From Streptomyces ambofaciens ATCC 23877 (GTDB lineage: Bacteria > Actinomycetota > Actinomycetes > Streptomycetales > Streptomycetaceae): a stretch of DNA of 64,000 nt. Position numbers and translations under genes: made by a program. This document shows positions 8,357 through 16,720 of the stretch, piece by piece (positions within the stretch are counted from its first letter, which is position 1; every line of letters begins with the position of its first letter). The stretch covers positions 6,993,001-7,057,000 of the forward strand of contig NZ_CP012382.1 in NCBI RefSeq assembly GCF_001267885.1. The letters are read 5' to 3'. The notes under the pieces are model-generated. The model had not been told where the DNA came from, did no database searches, and saw only the letters and a program-made list of their open reading frames with translations.

Positions 8357-8938
8357 CTAAGGCGTTTGCGCCGGGTCGGGGTCGGGTTCCGGCCGGCGCC
8401 GGGCATGGCGGTACTCATTCAGTCGTTGCGTGGCCTGGTCGTAGAGGTCGGCTCCGATGTTCGAGCGCGCGACATCGGCTTCGGGAATGGCTCTCACCGC
8501 CCCGGCGAACTGGACGGCGGCCTCGAGGACGAGGAAGTTGGCGCTGACGAAGGTGGCCCATGCGGTGAAGTTCGCGAGCCACGGTGCCGGGCCGGGGTTC
8601 TCCGTGGCGGTCCAGAAGACCGACCCCACGAGGCCGGTGACCAGCGCCATGGACAGGACTCCCCACAGTGAGCCCAGAAGACCCACGGACGCCGCGGGCA
8701 GGAAGCTGGGACGGCTGTGCCTGTCGGCCTGCGCCAACTCCTCAGCGGTGGGTTCCTCGCCCGCCTGCAGCCTGTTGCTGAGCGCCCGCATGGCCGTCTC
8801 GCGGCGCTTCTGGAGCCGTACGAAGGTCGCGGTCGCTGACTTGGCCAGCGTGTGGGACTGGACGGTGCCCACGACCAGGAGGGCAGCGTCGACGGAGACC
8901 ACAAGGGCCGCGTACTCCTTGCTCATCACGAAGTCCAT
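8357..8938 (-). CDS. Membrane protein of the conjugation module, unknown function
   Basis: The 193-residue protein has an N-terminal hydrophobic helix (ALVVSVDAALLVVGTV), a charged cytoplasm-like stretch (RLQKRRETAMRALSNRL) and two further hydrophobic helices (LPAASVGLLGSLWGVLSMAL and ATFVSANFLVLEAAVQFAGA), ending in a Pro/Asp-rich tail. I do not recognise the family. It is 18 bp downstream of the VirB1-like hydrolase gene on the same strand and is probably co-transcribed with it, which suggests a part in the secretion apparatus or its wall-crossing step. Confidence 0.72.
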   Translation of the reverse strand: MDFVMSKEYAALVVSVDAALLVVGTVQSHTLAKSATATFVRLQKRRETAMRALSNRLQAGEEPTAEELAQADRHSRPSFLPAASVGLLGSLWGVLSMALVTGLVGSVFWTATENPGPAPWLANFTAWATFVSANFLVLEAAVQFAGAVRAIPEADVARSNIGADLYDQATQRLNEYRHARRRPEPDPDPAQTP

Positions 8939-8956
8939 GCGGTCTCCGGCTTCCGG

Positions 8957-10006
8957 TCAGGGGCGCGTGGCGCCGTAGTAGTCGCGGTCCGGCATGGCCG
9001 TGGCCAGAGCGACGAGCTCGACGGTCTTGCCGGTGCGGGGGGCGTGGAGGACGTTCCCGTCTCCGGCGTACAGGGCGACGTGGTAGATCGCGCCGGAGCC
9101 GCCGTGGCTCCAGAAGAGCAGGTCGCCCGGCTTAAGGTCCTGGCGGGAGACGGCGCGGTCGGAGGTTGCCCCGTATTGGGCGGCTGCGGTGCGCGGCAGT
9201 TTCAGGTCGGGCCAGTAGGCGTACTGGACGAGGGAGGAACAGTCGAAGCCGACGGTGTCGTCGGCGACGCAGGTGCCGTTGCGATAGCCGCCGCCTCCGG
9301 TGCAGAAGCCCAGGGAGGGGCCGCCGGGTCCGCCGCCGCCGTAGGCGTAGGGGGTGCCGAGGCGTCCGGCGGCCTTGCGCAGGGCGTCGGCGCCGGAGCC
9401 GGATCCTTCGATCTGGAGGCGGTTCGGGCCCTCGAACCGCTTCATGGTCGACAGGATGATTCTCACGTAGTTCTGGGTCTCGGCGTACGGGGGGATGCCC
9501 CGGTACTTCTCGACCGCGCCCCACCCGGCGTTGTAGCCGGCCAGGGCCAGGGATCGGGCGTCCCCGCCGTAGCCGGAGCTATTGGCCTGCTTGATCAGCG
9601 AGCACATCATGCGGCCCTGTGCCATGACGGCGTCGCCGATGTCCCAGGGGCTGGCCTCGCCGTTGTTGTCGGAGTCCCGGCCCCAGGTCGCCCAGGTGCC
9701 GGGCATGAACTGGGCCGGGCCCTGCGCACCGACGTGGGAGCGGGCCAGGGTCTCGAACCGGCTCTCCTGGTAGAGCTGCGCGGCGAGCAGTGCAGGGCTC
9801 ATCTCGGGCTGCTCGCACTCCTCAGCGGCCTTGAGGATCCAGGTGCGGAACTCTTCCGGGACGCCCTTGAGGCCGCCGGCGCCCCCTCCGCCGGAGACTT
9901 CGGTGGCTTCGGCGTCGCCGTCGACGAGCACCATGGCCATCAGACCGGTGACGGCCAGCACGAGCAGTGCGGCCACCGCGGCGGCAGCTCTGATGAGCAC
10001 CTTCAC
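8957..10006 (-). CDS. Two-domain wall hydrolase: lytic transglycosylase plus NlpC/P60 (VirB1-like)
   Basis: The 349-residue enzyme should open the peptidoglycan for the conjugation channel. An N-terminal hydrophobic helix anchors it. The first domain (about residues 50-190) is a goose-lysozyme/SLT type with the catalytic Glu in QLYQESRFE and the motifs GAQGPAQFMPGTW and ALAGYNAG. The second (about 210-345) is NlpC/P60, with the catalytic Cys in FDCSSLVQYAYWP, the His in IYHVALYAGDG and HAPRTGK downstream. This pair of domains is typical of type IV secretion systems of Gram-positive bacteria. Its ATG overlaps the stop of the XRE gene upstream by four bases, so translation is probably coupled. 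Confidence 0.93.
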   Translation of the reverse strand: MKVLIRAAAAVAALLVLAVTGLMAMVLVDGDAEATEVSGGGGAGGLKGVPEEFRTWILKAAEECEQPEMSPALLAAQLYQESRFETLARSHVGAQGPAQFMPGTWATWGRDSDNNGEASPWDIGDAVMAQGRMMCSLIKQANSSGYGGDARSLALAGYNAGWGAVEKYRGIPPYAETQNYVRIILSTMKRFEGPNRLQIEGSGSGADALRKAAGRLGTPYAYGGGGPGGPSLGFCTGGGGYRNGTCVADDTVGFDCSSLVQYAYWPDLKLPRTAAAQYGATSDRAVSRQDLKPGDLLFWSHGGSGAIYHVALYAGDGNVLHAPRTGKTVELVALATAMPDRDYYGATRP

Positions 10007-10473
10007 GCGTCAGATCCCCCCGTTGACTGCTTGCCGCGCCGACGTGCTTGGACGGCAACCCCGTGTCTTACTAGATCACGAGCCGCTTCGTGGGCGCTTG
10101 ACCATGGGGTGAGCGTCAGACCTTGGGTAGCGGCCCAGGTGGATGCGAAGCGCATTCCGGCCGCGCCACGCTCGACCGGGGAGACCTGCCGGCGGACGAC
10201 ACTGACGCGGACTCCCGTTTGTGCCCGGGTGGTTCCAAGGCGCCAACGTGTGTCACGTAGGGTCAGAGGCCGCTCACGGTGCAGGAGTTCACTGACCGGA
10301 ACTCCCAGCACCCGGGCGATGGCATTGGCGACTGGGGGGCGTGGCTCATGACGGCCGTTTTCGGCGACGCGCACGGTGTGGAGGCTTACCCCTGCGGTGG
10401 CGGCCAGGTCTTCGACGGAGATCCCGGCCTGGAGCCGCAGGGCGCGGGCCCCGGCACCGTCGTGCAGCGCCAC
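10003..10473 (-). CDS. XRE-family transcriptional regulator of the conjugation module
   Basis: The 156-residue protein has an N-terminal helix-turn-helix of the Cro/C1 type (LRLQAGISVEDLAATAGVS then LHTVRVAENGRHEPRPPVAN, with ARVLGVPVSELL as the last helices). The C-terminal half contains a second region (TRWRLGTTRAQTGVRVSVVRR and QGLTLTPWSSAHEAARDLV) that I cannot place in a family. The gene faces the secretion operon across 128 bp and runs directly into the wall hydrolase gene, so it is well placed to control both directions. Confidence 0.85.
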   Translation of the reverse strand: MALHDGAGARALRLQAGISVEDLAATAGVSLHTVRVAENGRHEPRPPVANAIARVLGVPVSELLHRERPLTLRDTRWRLGTTRAQTGVRVSVVRRQVSPVERGAAGMRFASTWAATQGLTLTPWSSAHEAARDLVRHGVAVQARRRGKQSTGGSDA

Positions 10474-10601
10474 TGCTCATCCGACCTTTCGCCGACGCAA
10501 AATTGCTACTCACTGTTGTCAGCGGATCACGTTAGCCTCAGTAGTCCCACAGCCCAAGATCACAGTCGGCCAAACGCGAGCAGACAGGGGGGAGTTGCGA
10601 C
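10474..10601. promoter_or_regulatory. Divergent promoter region between XRE regulator and T4SS operon
   Basis: These 128 bp separate two outward-facing operons and include a locally AT-rich stretch (about 10498-10545) with TTGCTA and TTGTCA hexamers and a downstream TTAGCCT-like box. GGGGGGAG at 10589-10596 serves as ribosome binding site for the ATG at 10602. Exact promoter boxes are uncertain. An operator for the XRE protein is expected here. Confidence 0.5.
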
Positions 10602-11078
10602 GTGATGACCCAACCCGGGGTGACAACCCCGCAAGCCAGTGGACCAGTTGGACTCCGGCACGCGCTGATTCCGGTGCACGGATACGGCATCGCCGGGGCG
10701 GTGGTGTCCCGGATGCTCGATCCCCAGGGCGAGGGCACGGCCCGCCTGCTGCACCCCAACGAGTCCATTCCGTACGGGGCTCTGCCGGTGCTGCTGGCCG
10801 AGACCACGGTGTACGGGGCGAGCTGCGTGGAGCAGATGCTGCGGAACTGGACGAGCGGCCTGCCGCGTCCCTGGCTGGTGCTGGTCTCCGACGCACCGGT
10901 CAGGCCGGTTCCTGCGGCGCGCTACCGCGTCCGGGCCCTCGAGAGCCGCCTGGCGGGGGTCGCGCGGGTGCCGTATCTGCCCGTGCTGCGCACGGTCGAG
11001 GGCGCCGACGAGGCGCTGGAGCACAAAGACGTGAGGGCCGCGGCAGAGAAGCTGCGGCGCCAGATGGAAGGGAACTGA
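10602..11078 (+). CDS. First gene of the T4SS operon, unknown function
   Basis: This 158-residue soluble protein has no membrane segment and no P-loop. It begins with a Pro/Thr-rich stretch, then a compact alpha/beta-looking domain (LIPVHGYGIAGAVVSRML, GALPVLLAETTVYGASC, WLVLVSDAPVRPVPAARYRV) and ends in a charged helix (VRAAAEKLRRQMEGN). I do not recognise the family. It leads the secretion operon, lying four bases before the pilin-like gene, so it is likely a cytoplasmic component or regulator of the system. Confidence 0.72.
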   Translation: MMTQPGVTTPQASGPVGLRHALIPVHGYGIAGAVVSRMLDPQGEGTARLLHPNESIPYGALPVLLAETTVYGASCVEQMLRNWTSGLPRPWLVLVSDAPVRPVPAARYRVRALESRLAGVARVPYLPVLRTVEGADEALEHKDVRAAAEKLRRQMEGN

Positions 11079-11082
11079 AACG

Positions 11083-11376
11083 ATGTACCTGGCCATGGCC
11101 CACGAGGCGGTCACGCTCGCCGGCATCATCCCCGGCGCCGAGCCCACGGAGATCCCCGGGCTCAGTGACCCCGTGTCCAAGCTGTTCGGCTACGGCCTGT
11201 GGATTTTGATCCTGGCCGGCGCCGGGGGAGCGGGCTTCGGCGTCTACAAGCTGGCGGTCGCCGACAAGTCCCGCCATGGCGGCGGCAGCGAGCCGTTCAA
11301 GTGGATGGGAGGCGGTGTGGCCACGATTCTGCTGGCCGGAAGCCTGATCACCATCCTCAACGGCATCGCGGGTTAG
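11083..11376 (+). CDS. Small two-helix membrane protein, VirB2/pilin-like
   Basis: The 97-residue product has an N-terminal segment followed by two hydrophobic helices (LFGYGLWILILAGAGGAGFG and ATILLAGSLITILNGIAG) separated by a short basic, polar loop (ADKSRHGGGSEPFKW). This size and hairpin layout match the VirB2/TrbC-type pilin or channel subunits of type IV secretion systems, and the gene sits just before the VirB8-like and VirB6-like genes. The assignment rests on topology and position only. Confidence 0.75.
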   Translation: MYLAMAHEAVTLAGIIPGAEPTEIPGLSDPVSKLFGYGLWILILAGAGGAGFGVYKLAVADKSRHGGGSEPFKWMGGGVATILLAGSLITILNGIAG

Positions 11377-11386
11377 GCGGCGCACT

Positions 11387-12184
11387 GTGTCACGGACGAG
11401 GGGAACCTGGAACACCCGCGGCACCTGGCTGGCCGGCATCGCCCTCGCGGCGGTGGTGGCCCTGACCGGCTACGCGGTGCTGGCGGGCGGCGGCGACGAC
11501 GAGCCAACGGGCAAGGGGACGCCGAGCGCGTCCAGCTCCGCCACCGCGACCGCCGGCCCGGCCCCGGACTACACGGTGCCGGACGACTGGACCGAGCCCG
11601 AGCAGTGGGCGGCGCTCCCGCGCGGCAGCCGTACCGACAAGTACGGCAGCGAGGTCGGTTATCCGCACACCACCGAGGGTGCGGTGTCGATGGCGGTCAA
11701 CGCGACCAACACCAGCATCGAGCCGGGCAAGGACGCGGTCGACGGGCAGGTGCGCGTCTACAACTCGTACATCAGCGCCGCCGATCACAGCGACCAGGCA
11801 GCCCAGCAGATCGAGCAGGCCGGACAGGAGACCGACAAGAAGTTCCGCCGGCAGATGGGTGTGCCCGCGGACGGCGAGATGCCGCCCGGCTCCTACGTGC
11901 GTACCACCGTGATCGGCTTCAAGGTGCTCGAGAAGAGCGACGACGAGGTCAGCGTCTGGCTGCTGGGGCGGGTGGCGATGAAGAAGGGCGAGCTGGAGAA
12001 GGAATCCATCTCCCACATTCGCCTGCTGATGGGGGCCCGGTGGGAGGACGGCGACTGGAAGCTGTCGGGCCAGGCGAGTGTCGACGCCCAGAAGCAGGCC
12101 GGTTCCAGCAAGCCGGGCATGGCTGTTCTGGGCGATGCGCAGTTCAGCGAGTACGGGTGGGTCGCCATCCGTGAGGCGTCGTGA
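11387..12184 (+). CDS. Single-pass T4SS assembly protein, VirB8-like
   Basis: The 265-residue protein has one N-terminal membrane helix (TWLAGIALAAVVALTGYAVLA), a Thr/Ser/Pro linker and an extracytoplasmic domain. That domain contains GYPHTTEGAVSMAVNATNTS and a C-terminal beta-rich part (VSVWLLGRVAMKKGELEKES, WEDGDWKLSG) typical of the NTF2-like fold of VirB8/TcpC scaffold proteins. It starts with GTG. Its last bases overlap the start of the VirB6-like gene, so the two are coupled. Family assignment is by topology, position and the WEDGDWKL signature. Confidence 0.75.
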   Translation: MSRTRGTWNTRGTWLAGIALAAVVALTGYAVLAGGGDDEPTGKGTPSASSSATATAGPAPDYTVPDDWTEPEQWAALPRGSRTDKYGSEVGYPHTTEGAVSMAVNATNTSIEPGKDAVDGQVRVYNSYISAADHSDQAAQQIEQAGQETDKKFRRQMGVPADGEMPPGSYVRTTVIGFKVLEKSDDEVSVWLLGRVAMKKGELEKESISHIRLLMGARWEDGDWKLSGQASVDAQKQAGSSKPGMAVLGDAQFSEYGWVAIREAS

Positions 12185-13680
12185 GGCGTCTTTGGGCGGT
12201 GCTGCTGTCCCTGGTCGCGGTGCTCGGGCTGGCCGTGGCCGCGCCGCAGCCCGCGGCGGCCGACGGGCCGGTCGGTACGGGCGTCGAGTTCGCCTGTGAC
12301 GGCGCGGCCACCGCGTCTCCGATCGGTGTCATCGGCAACATCATCACCGGCGGCGGCGTGTACGACATGTGCGAGAAGATCGGTGACACCGCCCAGGAGA
12401 AGGTCAAAGAGGCTTGGGACGAGGTCTGGGAGAGCGTCCTCGGCGACGTCATCAACTCGGCCGCCGACGTGACGAAGTGGACCATCAAGAAGGTCCTCAC
12501 CGTCTCCTTGATGGGCCCGTCGGTCGACCTCGAAGGCACCGGTCTTTTCGGCAAGGACGCCACCCTGGCGGGCATGCTGACCTGGCTGGGCCTGGTCATC
12601 GCCACAGCCGGGGCGATGTGGCAGATCGGGAAGATGGCCATCACCGGCCAGTCCAGACACATCGGCCGGGCCCTGCTCGGATGGGTGGAGAACACCGTCC
12701 TGTCCGCCGTCGGCGTCGCCCTGATCGCCCTGCTGCTGGTGGCCGGGGACGCGCTGACCACCGGTCTGGTGGACGCGGCCTTCAAGGACGACGGCAAGGC
12801 CTACGAGACCATCGTCACCGTGATGGTGCCCGCCGCCGTCAAGAACCCGGTCACCATGCTGTGCGTGGTGACGGTCCTGCTGCTCATCGGCTTCGTCCAG
12901 CTGATCCTGGTGTTCCTGCGGCAGTCCGCGATCCCGATCCAGTGCCTGCTGCTGCCGGTGGCCGCCGGCGGCCGCGTCGGCGGCGACGCCACCCGGCAGT
13001 GGGCGCCCCGCCTGATCACCTCGATCCTCGTGGTCATCGCCTACAAGCCGATCCTCGCCCTCATCATCTGCGTCGGCTTCAGCGAGTTCGGCCACGCCAA
13101 CACCCTGGCCGAATGGCTGCGGGGCTGCGCCACCTTCCTCCTGGCGATCCTCGCGCCTGGCCCGCTGACCCGCCTGTTCGCCCCGTTCGGTGAGGCGGTC
13201 GGGGGCGGCATGGCTTCCGGCGGCTTCGGTGGAGCACTGTCCGCGGCCGGGGGCTACTTCAAGGGCAAACAGGACGGCGGCGACTCCGGTGGTGCCGCCC
13301 CGATGACGCCCCTGGAGTACGCCCGCTACGTCGAGCAGTCCATGGGCAGCCGGAACGGACCGGACGACCCCCCGGACAACACGGATGGCCCGGACCGGAG
13401 CGGGCCGAACGGCCCGGACGGCACGCCGGGCCGCGACGCCCAGCTGCATGCGGCCCGCAACGAGACGAGCCGGGTCCCCGGACAGGCAACGACCGGAGAA
13501 GGCGCTCCGTCCGCACCCGGTGTGCCAGGCGGCGCAAGCACCAAGGCAGGCACCGCGAGCACCACCGGCGGGGCCGCGGTCGCCGGCGGCGTCGGACTCG
13601 CCATCGAGGTCCTGGACGGCGTGAACGACACGCTGCAGGACGCCAGCGGACAGATCGGAAACGGGGGGAACTCCCAGTGA
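12181..13680 (+). CDS. Polytopic T4SS channel protein, VirB6/TrbL-like
   Basis: The 499-residue protein has a cleavable signal peptide (RLWAVLLSLVAVLGLAVAAP up to about AAADG), a helical periplasm-like segment and at least five or six membrane helices between residues about 140 and 340 (MLTWLGLVIATAGAMWQIGK, VGVALIALLLVAGDAL, LCVVTVLLLIGFVQLILVFL, ILVVIAYKPILALIICV, ATFLLAILAPGPLT). A long Gly/Pro/Asp-rich tail (about 370-499) is probably disordered. This is the layout of VirB6/TrbL inner-membrane channel components. The GTG start overlaps the VirB8-like stop, and its stop overlaps the next start. Confidence 0.85.
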   Translation: MRRLWAVLLSLVAVLGLAVAAPQPAAADGPVGTGVEFACDGAATASPIGVIGNIITGGGVYDMCEKIGDTAQEKVKEAWDEVWESVLGDVINSAADVTKWTIKKVLTVSLMGPSVDLEGTGLFGKDATLAGMLTWLGLVIATAGAMWQIGKMAITGQSRHIGRALLGWVENTVLSAVGVALIALLLVAGDALTTGLVDAAFKDDGKAYETIVTVMVPAAVKNPVTMLCVVTVLLLIGFVQLILVFLRQSAIPIQCLLLPVAAGGRVGGDATRQWAPRLITSILVVIAYKPILALIICVGFSEFGHANTLAEWLRGCATFLLAILAPGPLTRLFAPFGEAVGGGMASGGFGGALSAAGGYFKGKQDGGDSGGAAPMTPLEYARYVEQSMGSRNGPDDPPDNTDGPDRSGPNGPDGTPGRDAQLHAARNETSRVPGQATTGEGAPSAPGVPGGASTKAGTASTTGGAAVAGGVGLAIEVLDGVNDTLQDASGQIGNGGNSQ

Positions 13681-15131
13681 GCACCCAGCACGAGGTACCC
13701 AGAGCCCTCATGGTCGACGGGTTCCGCACCCGCAGGAGCTTCGGTTTCGGCGGGCTCAGCAAGGGCGCCACGATGGTGGCGGCCGCGGTCCTGGTCGCCG
13801 AGGGCATCATCGGCACCCAGGCGCCGATCTCCCTGCTCGTGACCATCCCGGTCACCCTGGCGATCCTCGCGCTGGCCGCCTCCAGCCGCCACGGCATGCC
13901 CGCCCTGTCCTACTACTGGGCCAAGATGTCGTGGCGGCGCGCCGCCCGCGTGGACGCCACCTCCTACCGGCGGGTGCTGCTCCCGCACCCCTACGCGCTG
14001 GACCTGCCGGGCGTGGGTGCGTCCTCCACCCTGATCAAGGCCTACGACCCGACCAGCGGCCGGTCGGTCGGCGTCGTCCACGACCGGGGCAGCGGCCACA
14101 TGGCCGTCACCACGCTCCTGGCGCCCGGCGGCAGCCTGATGGCCCCCACCGGGACCGTGCAGAGCAGCCTGCGCACCTGATCCTCGGTCCTGGACGCCAT
14201 GTCCACCGACGAGCAGGTCAAGGGCGCATCGGTGACCATCCAGATCACCCCCGGCGCGGGGGAGGCCCTGGGCGACGACGTGAAGGCCCGCCAGGATCCG
14301 GGCGCCCCCCGGCTCGCCAAGCAGATCGTCTCCGAGCTGGTCCGCACGACCCCGCACGCCACCGCCAGCGTCGCCCCGTGGATGACGGTCGTCGTCGACC
14401 CCACCGCCGGCGCCAACCCGCCGCAGGAGCTGTCCGACCAGGTCGCCGAGGCGCTGAAGGTCGTGGACTCGCTCGACCTGTCCGGCACCGGCACCGACAT
14501 CGAGCGCCGCGCCACCGACGTCGACCTGCGCCGTCTGGTCAGGAGCGCCTACGACCCGGACGTCTTCAACGCCCGTGACGCCGAGTTCGCGGACCTGTCC
14601 TGGTCGGAGTGCGGGCCGCAGGCCGCCGACGACGGCTGGGAGGAGTACAGCCACGACGGCGGGGTGTCCCTCTCGTGGGTGCTGCGCGAGATGCCGCGCC
14701 GTCCCATTGCCTACAGCGTGCTCCTGCCGCTGCTGGCACCCGGCCGCTTCCAGCGCCGCATCACCCTCGTCTACCGGGTGCTGGACCCCTACGAGGGCGA
14801 GGCGGTGCTGGAGCGGGAGATCTCCCACGCCCACCAGCGCGCCCAGGCGACCGCCGAGGTCAAGGGCCGCGCCAAGTGGTCCCAGCGCGCGGACACGCAG
14901 CGCGCCGAGCAGGCGGCCGCCCAGATGGCCGGCGGCAGCCAGGTCGTGGACTGGACGCTGATGGTGACCGTCACCGCCCGCCGCACCGCCGACCTGCCTG
15001 CCGCCCGCCAGGAACTGGAGCGGGCGGTGAAGGCGACCCGAGGCATCCGCATGCGGCCCGCCTACGGTGCCCAGGCCGCCGTCTTCGCGGCCGGTCTGCC
15101 GCTGGGCTACAACCCCCTCGTGAAGGACTGA
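13677..15131 (+). pseudogene. SCO6880-like T4SS protein split by an in-frame TGA
   Basis: The reading frame from the ATG at 13677 to 15131 is one continuous frame of 485 codons except for a TGA at 14178-14180. Both sides match one protein: an N-terminal part with two membrane helices (GATMVAAAVLVAEGII, ISLLVTIPVTLAILALAA), then ALSYYWAKMSWRRAARVDA and APTGTVQSSLRT, then after the stop SSVLDAMSTDEQVKG and a soluble domain with SEYE-like acidic helices and IPLAYSVLLPLL-type strands. I recognise this as the SCO6880 family found beside VirB4 in actinobacterial conjugation clusters. TGG (Trp) to TGA would explain the stop. The ATG at 14199, 18 bp after the stop, could restart translation and give two chains of 167 and 310 residues. 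Codon use is normal on both sides, so the change is recent or is a sequencing error. Confidence 0.8.
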
Positions 15132-15133
15132 CG

Positions 15134-16720
15134 ATGGCGCGCAAGCCCAAGACGCCCGCGGTGGCCAGCCCGCGGCGGATGGCCCCCGTGGCCGAGCAGG
15201 CGCCCACCCGCGAGCAGCGCCGCGAGGAGAAGAAGCTCCGCAGTCGCTTCGCGCCCCGTCTTGGCTGGGGCGGCCGGTTCGGCGGCCGCGTCCCCGTCGA
15301 AGACGCCGGGACCGTCTACACCGGACCCACCTCGCAGGCCGGCGCGATCTACCCGTTCCTGCTCGGCTCCGGTCTGCCGCCGCGCGGCGTGCCGGTCGGC
15401 AGGGACGTACTGACCGGCGAGCTGGTGGCCATAGACCCCAGCGGTTGGACCGGGCGGCTGACCACCAACCCGGGCGTGTGGGTCATGTCCCAGCCCGGCG
15501 CGGGCAAGTCCGCGCTGGTCAAGCGGATCTGCCTGGTGTACTCCGCCTACGGGCACATGGTGTGCGTGCCCGGCGACGTCAAGGGCGAGTACTCCACCCT
15601 GATCGGTGAGCTCGGCGGCTCGGTGGTGCGCATCGGTGACGGCGTCGGCCGGATCAACCCGCTTGACTCCGGACCGCTCAAGGGCCGGGTGCAGACCCTG
15701 CCCGTCGACCGGCGCCAGGCCCTGCTGGACGTCCTCAACGGCCGCAGGCTCGAGACGCTCGTCGCGCTGCTGTCCACCAAGCACGGGCTGGGCCGGGCCC
15801 CGGACGAGATCGAGCGCAGCGCACTGGACACCGCGGTGCAAGTGGCCTCCGCCGCCCAGGACTCGGGCAGCGACCCCATCGTCAAGGACGTCGTGGACGT
15901 CCTGCGCTCCGCTCCGGAGGAACTGCGGACCAAGCTCGCCGCCGACGGCGAGCGCTACCAGGACCTCACCCGCTCCGTCGTCGCCGGACTCGACAACTTG
16001 ATCGGCGGCCCCCTCAAGGGCCTCTTCGACGGGCCGACGACCACGCCGCTCGACATCAACGCCCCCGCCGTCTCGGTGGACATCAGCGCCCTGCGGGCCC
16101 GCGGCAACGACGTCGTCTCCGCCGGGATGATCGCCACCTGGGCGTACACGTACAGCTCGATCGACTCCGCCCGCAGCATCGGCCTGATGGACCGCAAGCT
16201 GGTGCTGCCCATGGACGAGATGTGGCGGGCGCTGCGCTCCGGGCCCGGGCTCGTCGACGCGATGGACGCGATCTCGCGCCTCAACCGCACCACCGACGAC
16301 GTCACGATCTACGTGACGCACTCCCTGCTGGACGTCGAGGCCCTGCCCACCGAGATGGACCGGGCCAAGGCCCGCGGCCTGATGGACCGCTGCGACACGT
16401 GGGTGCTCGGCGCCTCCACCACCGAGGAGCTGGGCCGGGTCACGGGTAAACGGATGCTGACCGAGCAGGAGGTGATGATGGTCAGCTCCTGGGCGTCGGC
16501 CACCTCCACCGGCCTGGACATCGACCCCACCACCTACGACGACGGTGACGCGCGGCCCGTGGAGGAGGAGACCGTCCGCCACCCCGGCCGCGGCAAGTAC
16601 CTGATCAAGCTGGGGACACGGCCGGGCATCGCGGCCGCGCTCGAACTCACCGCAACCGAACAGCGGCTCTACAAGACGGACAACAACCGCCGCAGGGTGA
16701 CCACACGGGAGGCCAGCTGA
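15134..16720 (+). CDS. T4SS ATPase, VirB4/TraC-like
   Basis: The 528-residue protein powers assembly of the conjugation channel. It starts with a basic cytoplasmic segment (PTREQRREEKKLRSRFAPR) and has a P-loop, MSQPGAGKSALVKR, near residue 120. This is followed by CVPGDVKGEYSTLIGELGG, a Walker B-like LVLPMDEMWRAL near 360, the RLNRTTDDVTIYVTH region and LGASTTEELGRVTG. It is shorter than classical VirB4 (about 800 residues) because the N-terminal domain is replaced by the separate upstream SCO6880-like protein, as usual in this actinobacterial arrangement. The ATG at 15134 lies two bases after the preceding stop, and its own stop overlaps the coupling-protein start. Confidence 0.9.
   Translation: MARKPKTPAVASPRRMAPVAEQAPTREQRREEKKLRSRFAPRLGWGGRFGGRVPVEDAGTVYTGPTSQAGAIYPFLLGSGLPPRGVPVGRDVLTGELVAIDPSGWTGRLTTNPGVWVMSQPGAGKSALVKRICLVYSAYGHMVCVPGDVKGEYSTLIGELGGSVVRIGDGVGRINPLDSGPLKGRVQTLPVDRRQALLDVLNGRRLETLVALLSTKHGLGRAPDEIERSALDTAVQVASAAQDSGSDPIVKDVVDVLRSAPEELRTKLAADGERYQDLTRSVVAGLDNLIGGPLKGLFDGPTTTPLDINAPAVSVDISALRARGNDVVSAGMIATWAYTYSSIDSARSIGLMDRKLVLPMDEMWRALRSGPGLVDAMDAISRLNRTTDDVTIYVTHSLLDVEALPTEMDRAKARGLMDRCDTWVLGASTTEELGRVTGKRMLTEQEVMMVSSWASATSTGLDIDPTTYDDGDARPVEEETVRHPGRGKYLIKLGTRPGIAAALELTATEQRLYKTDNNRRRVTTREAS

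Noticed and set aside
14178..14180. Recoded TGA (selenocysteine or programmed readthrough)
   Set aside because: No stem-loop resembling a SECIS element was traced after the codon, and a TGG-to-TGA change explains the stop more simply.
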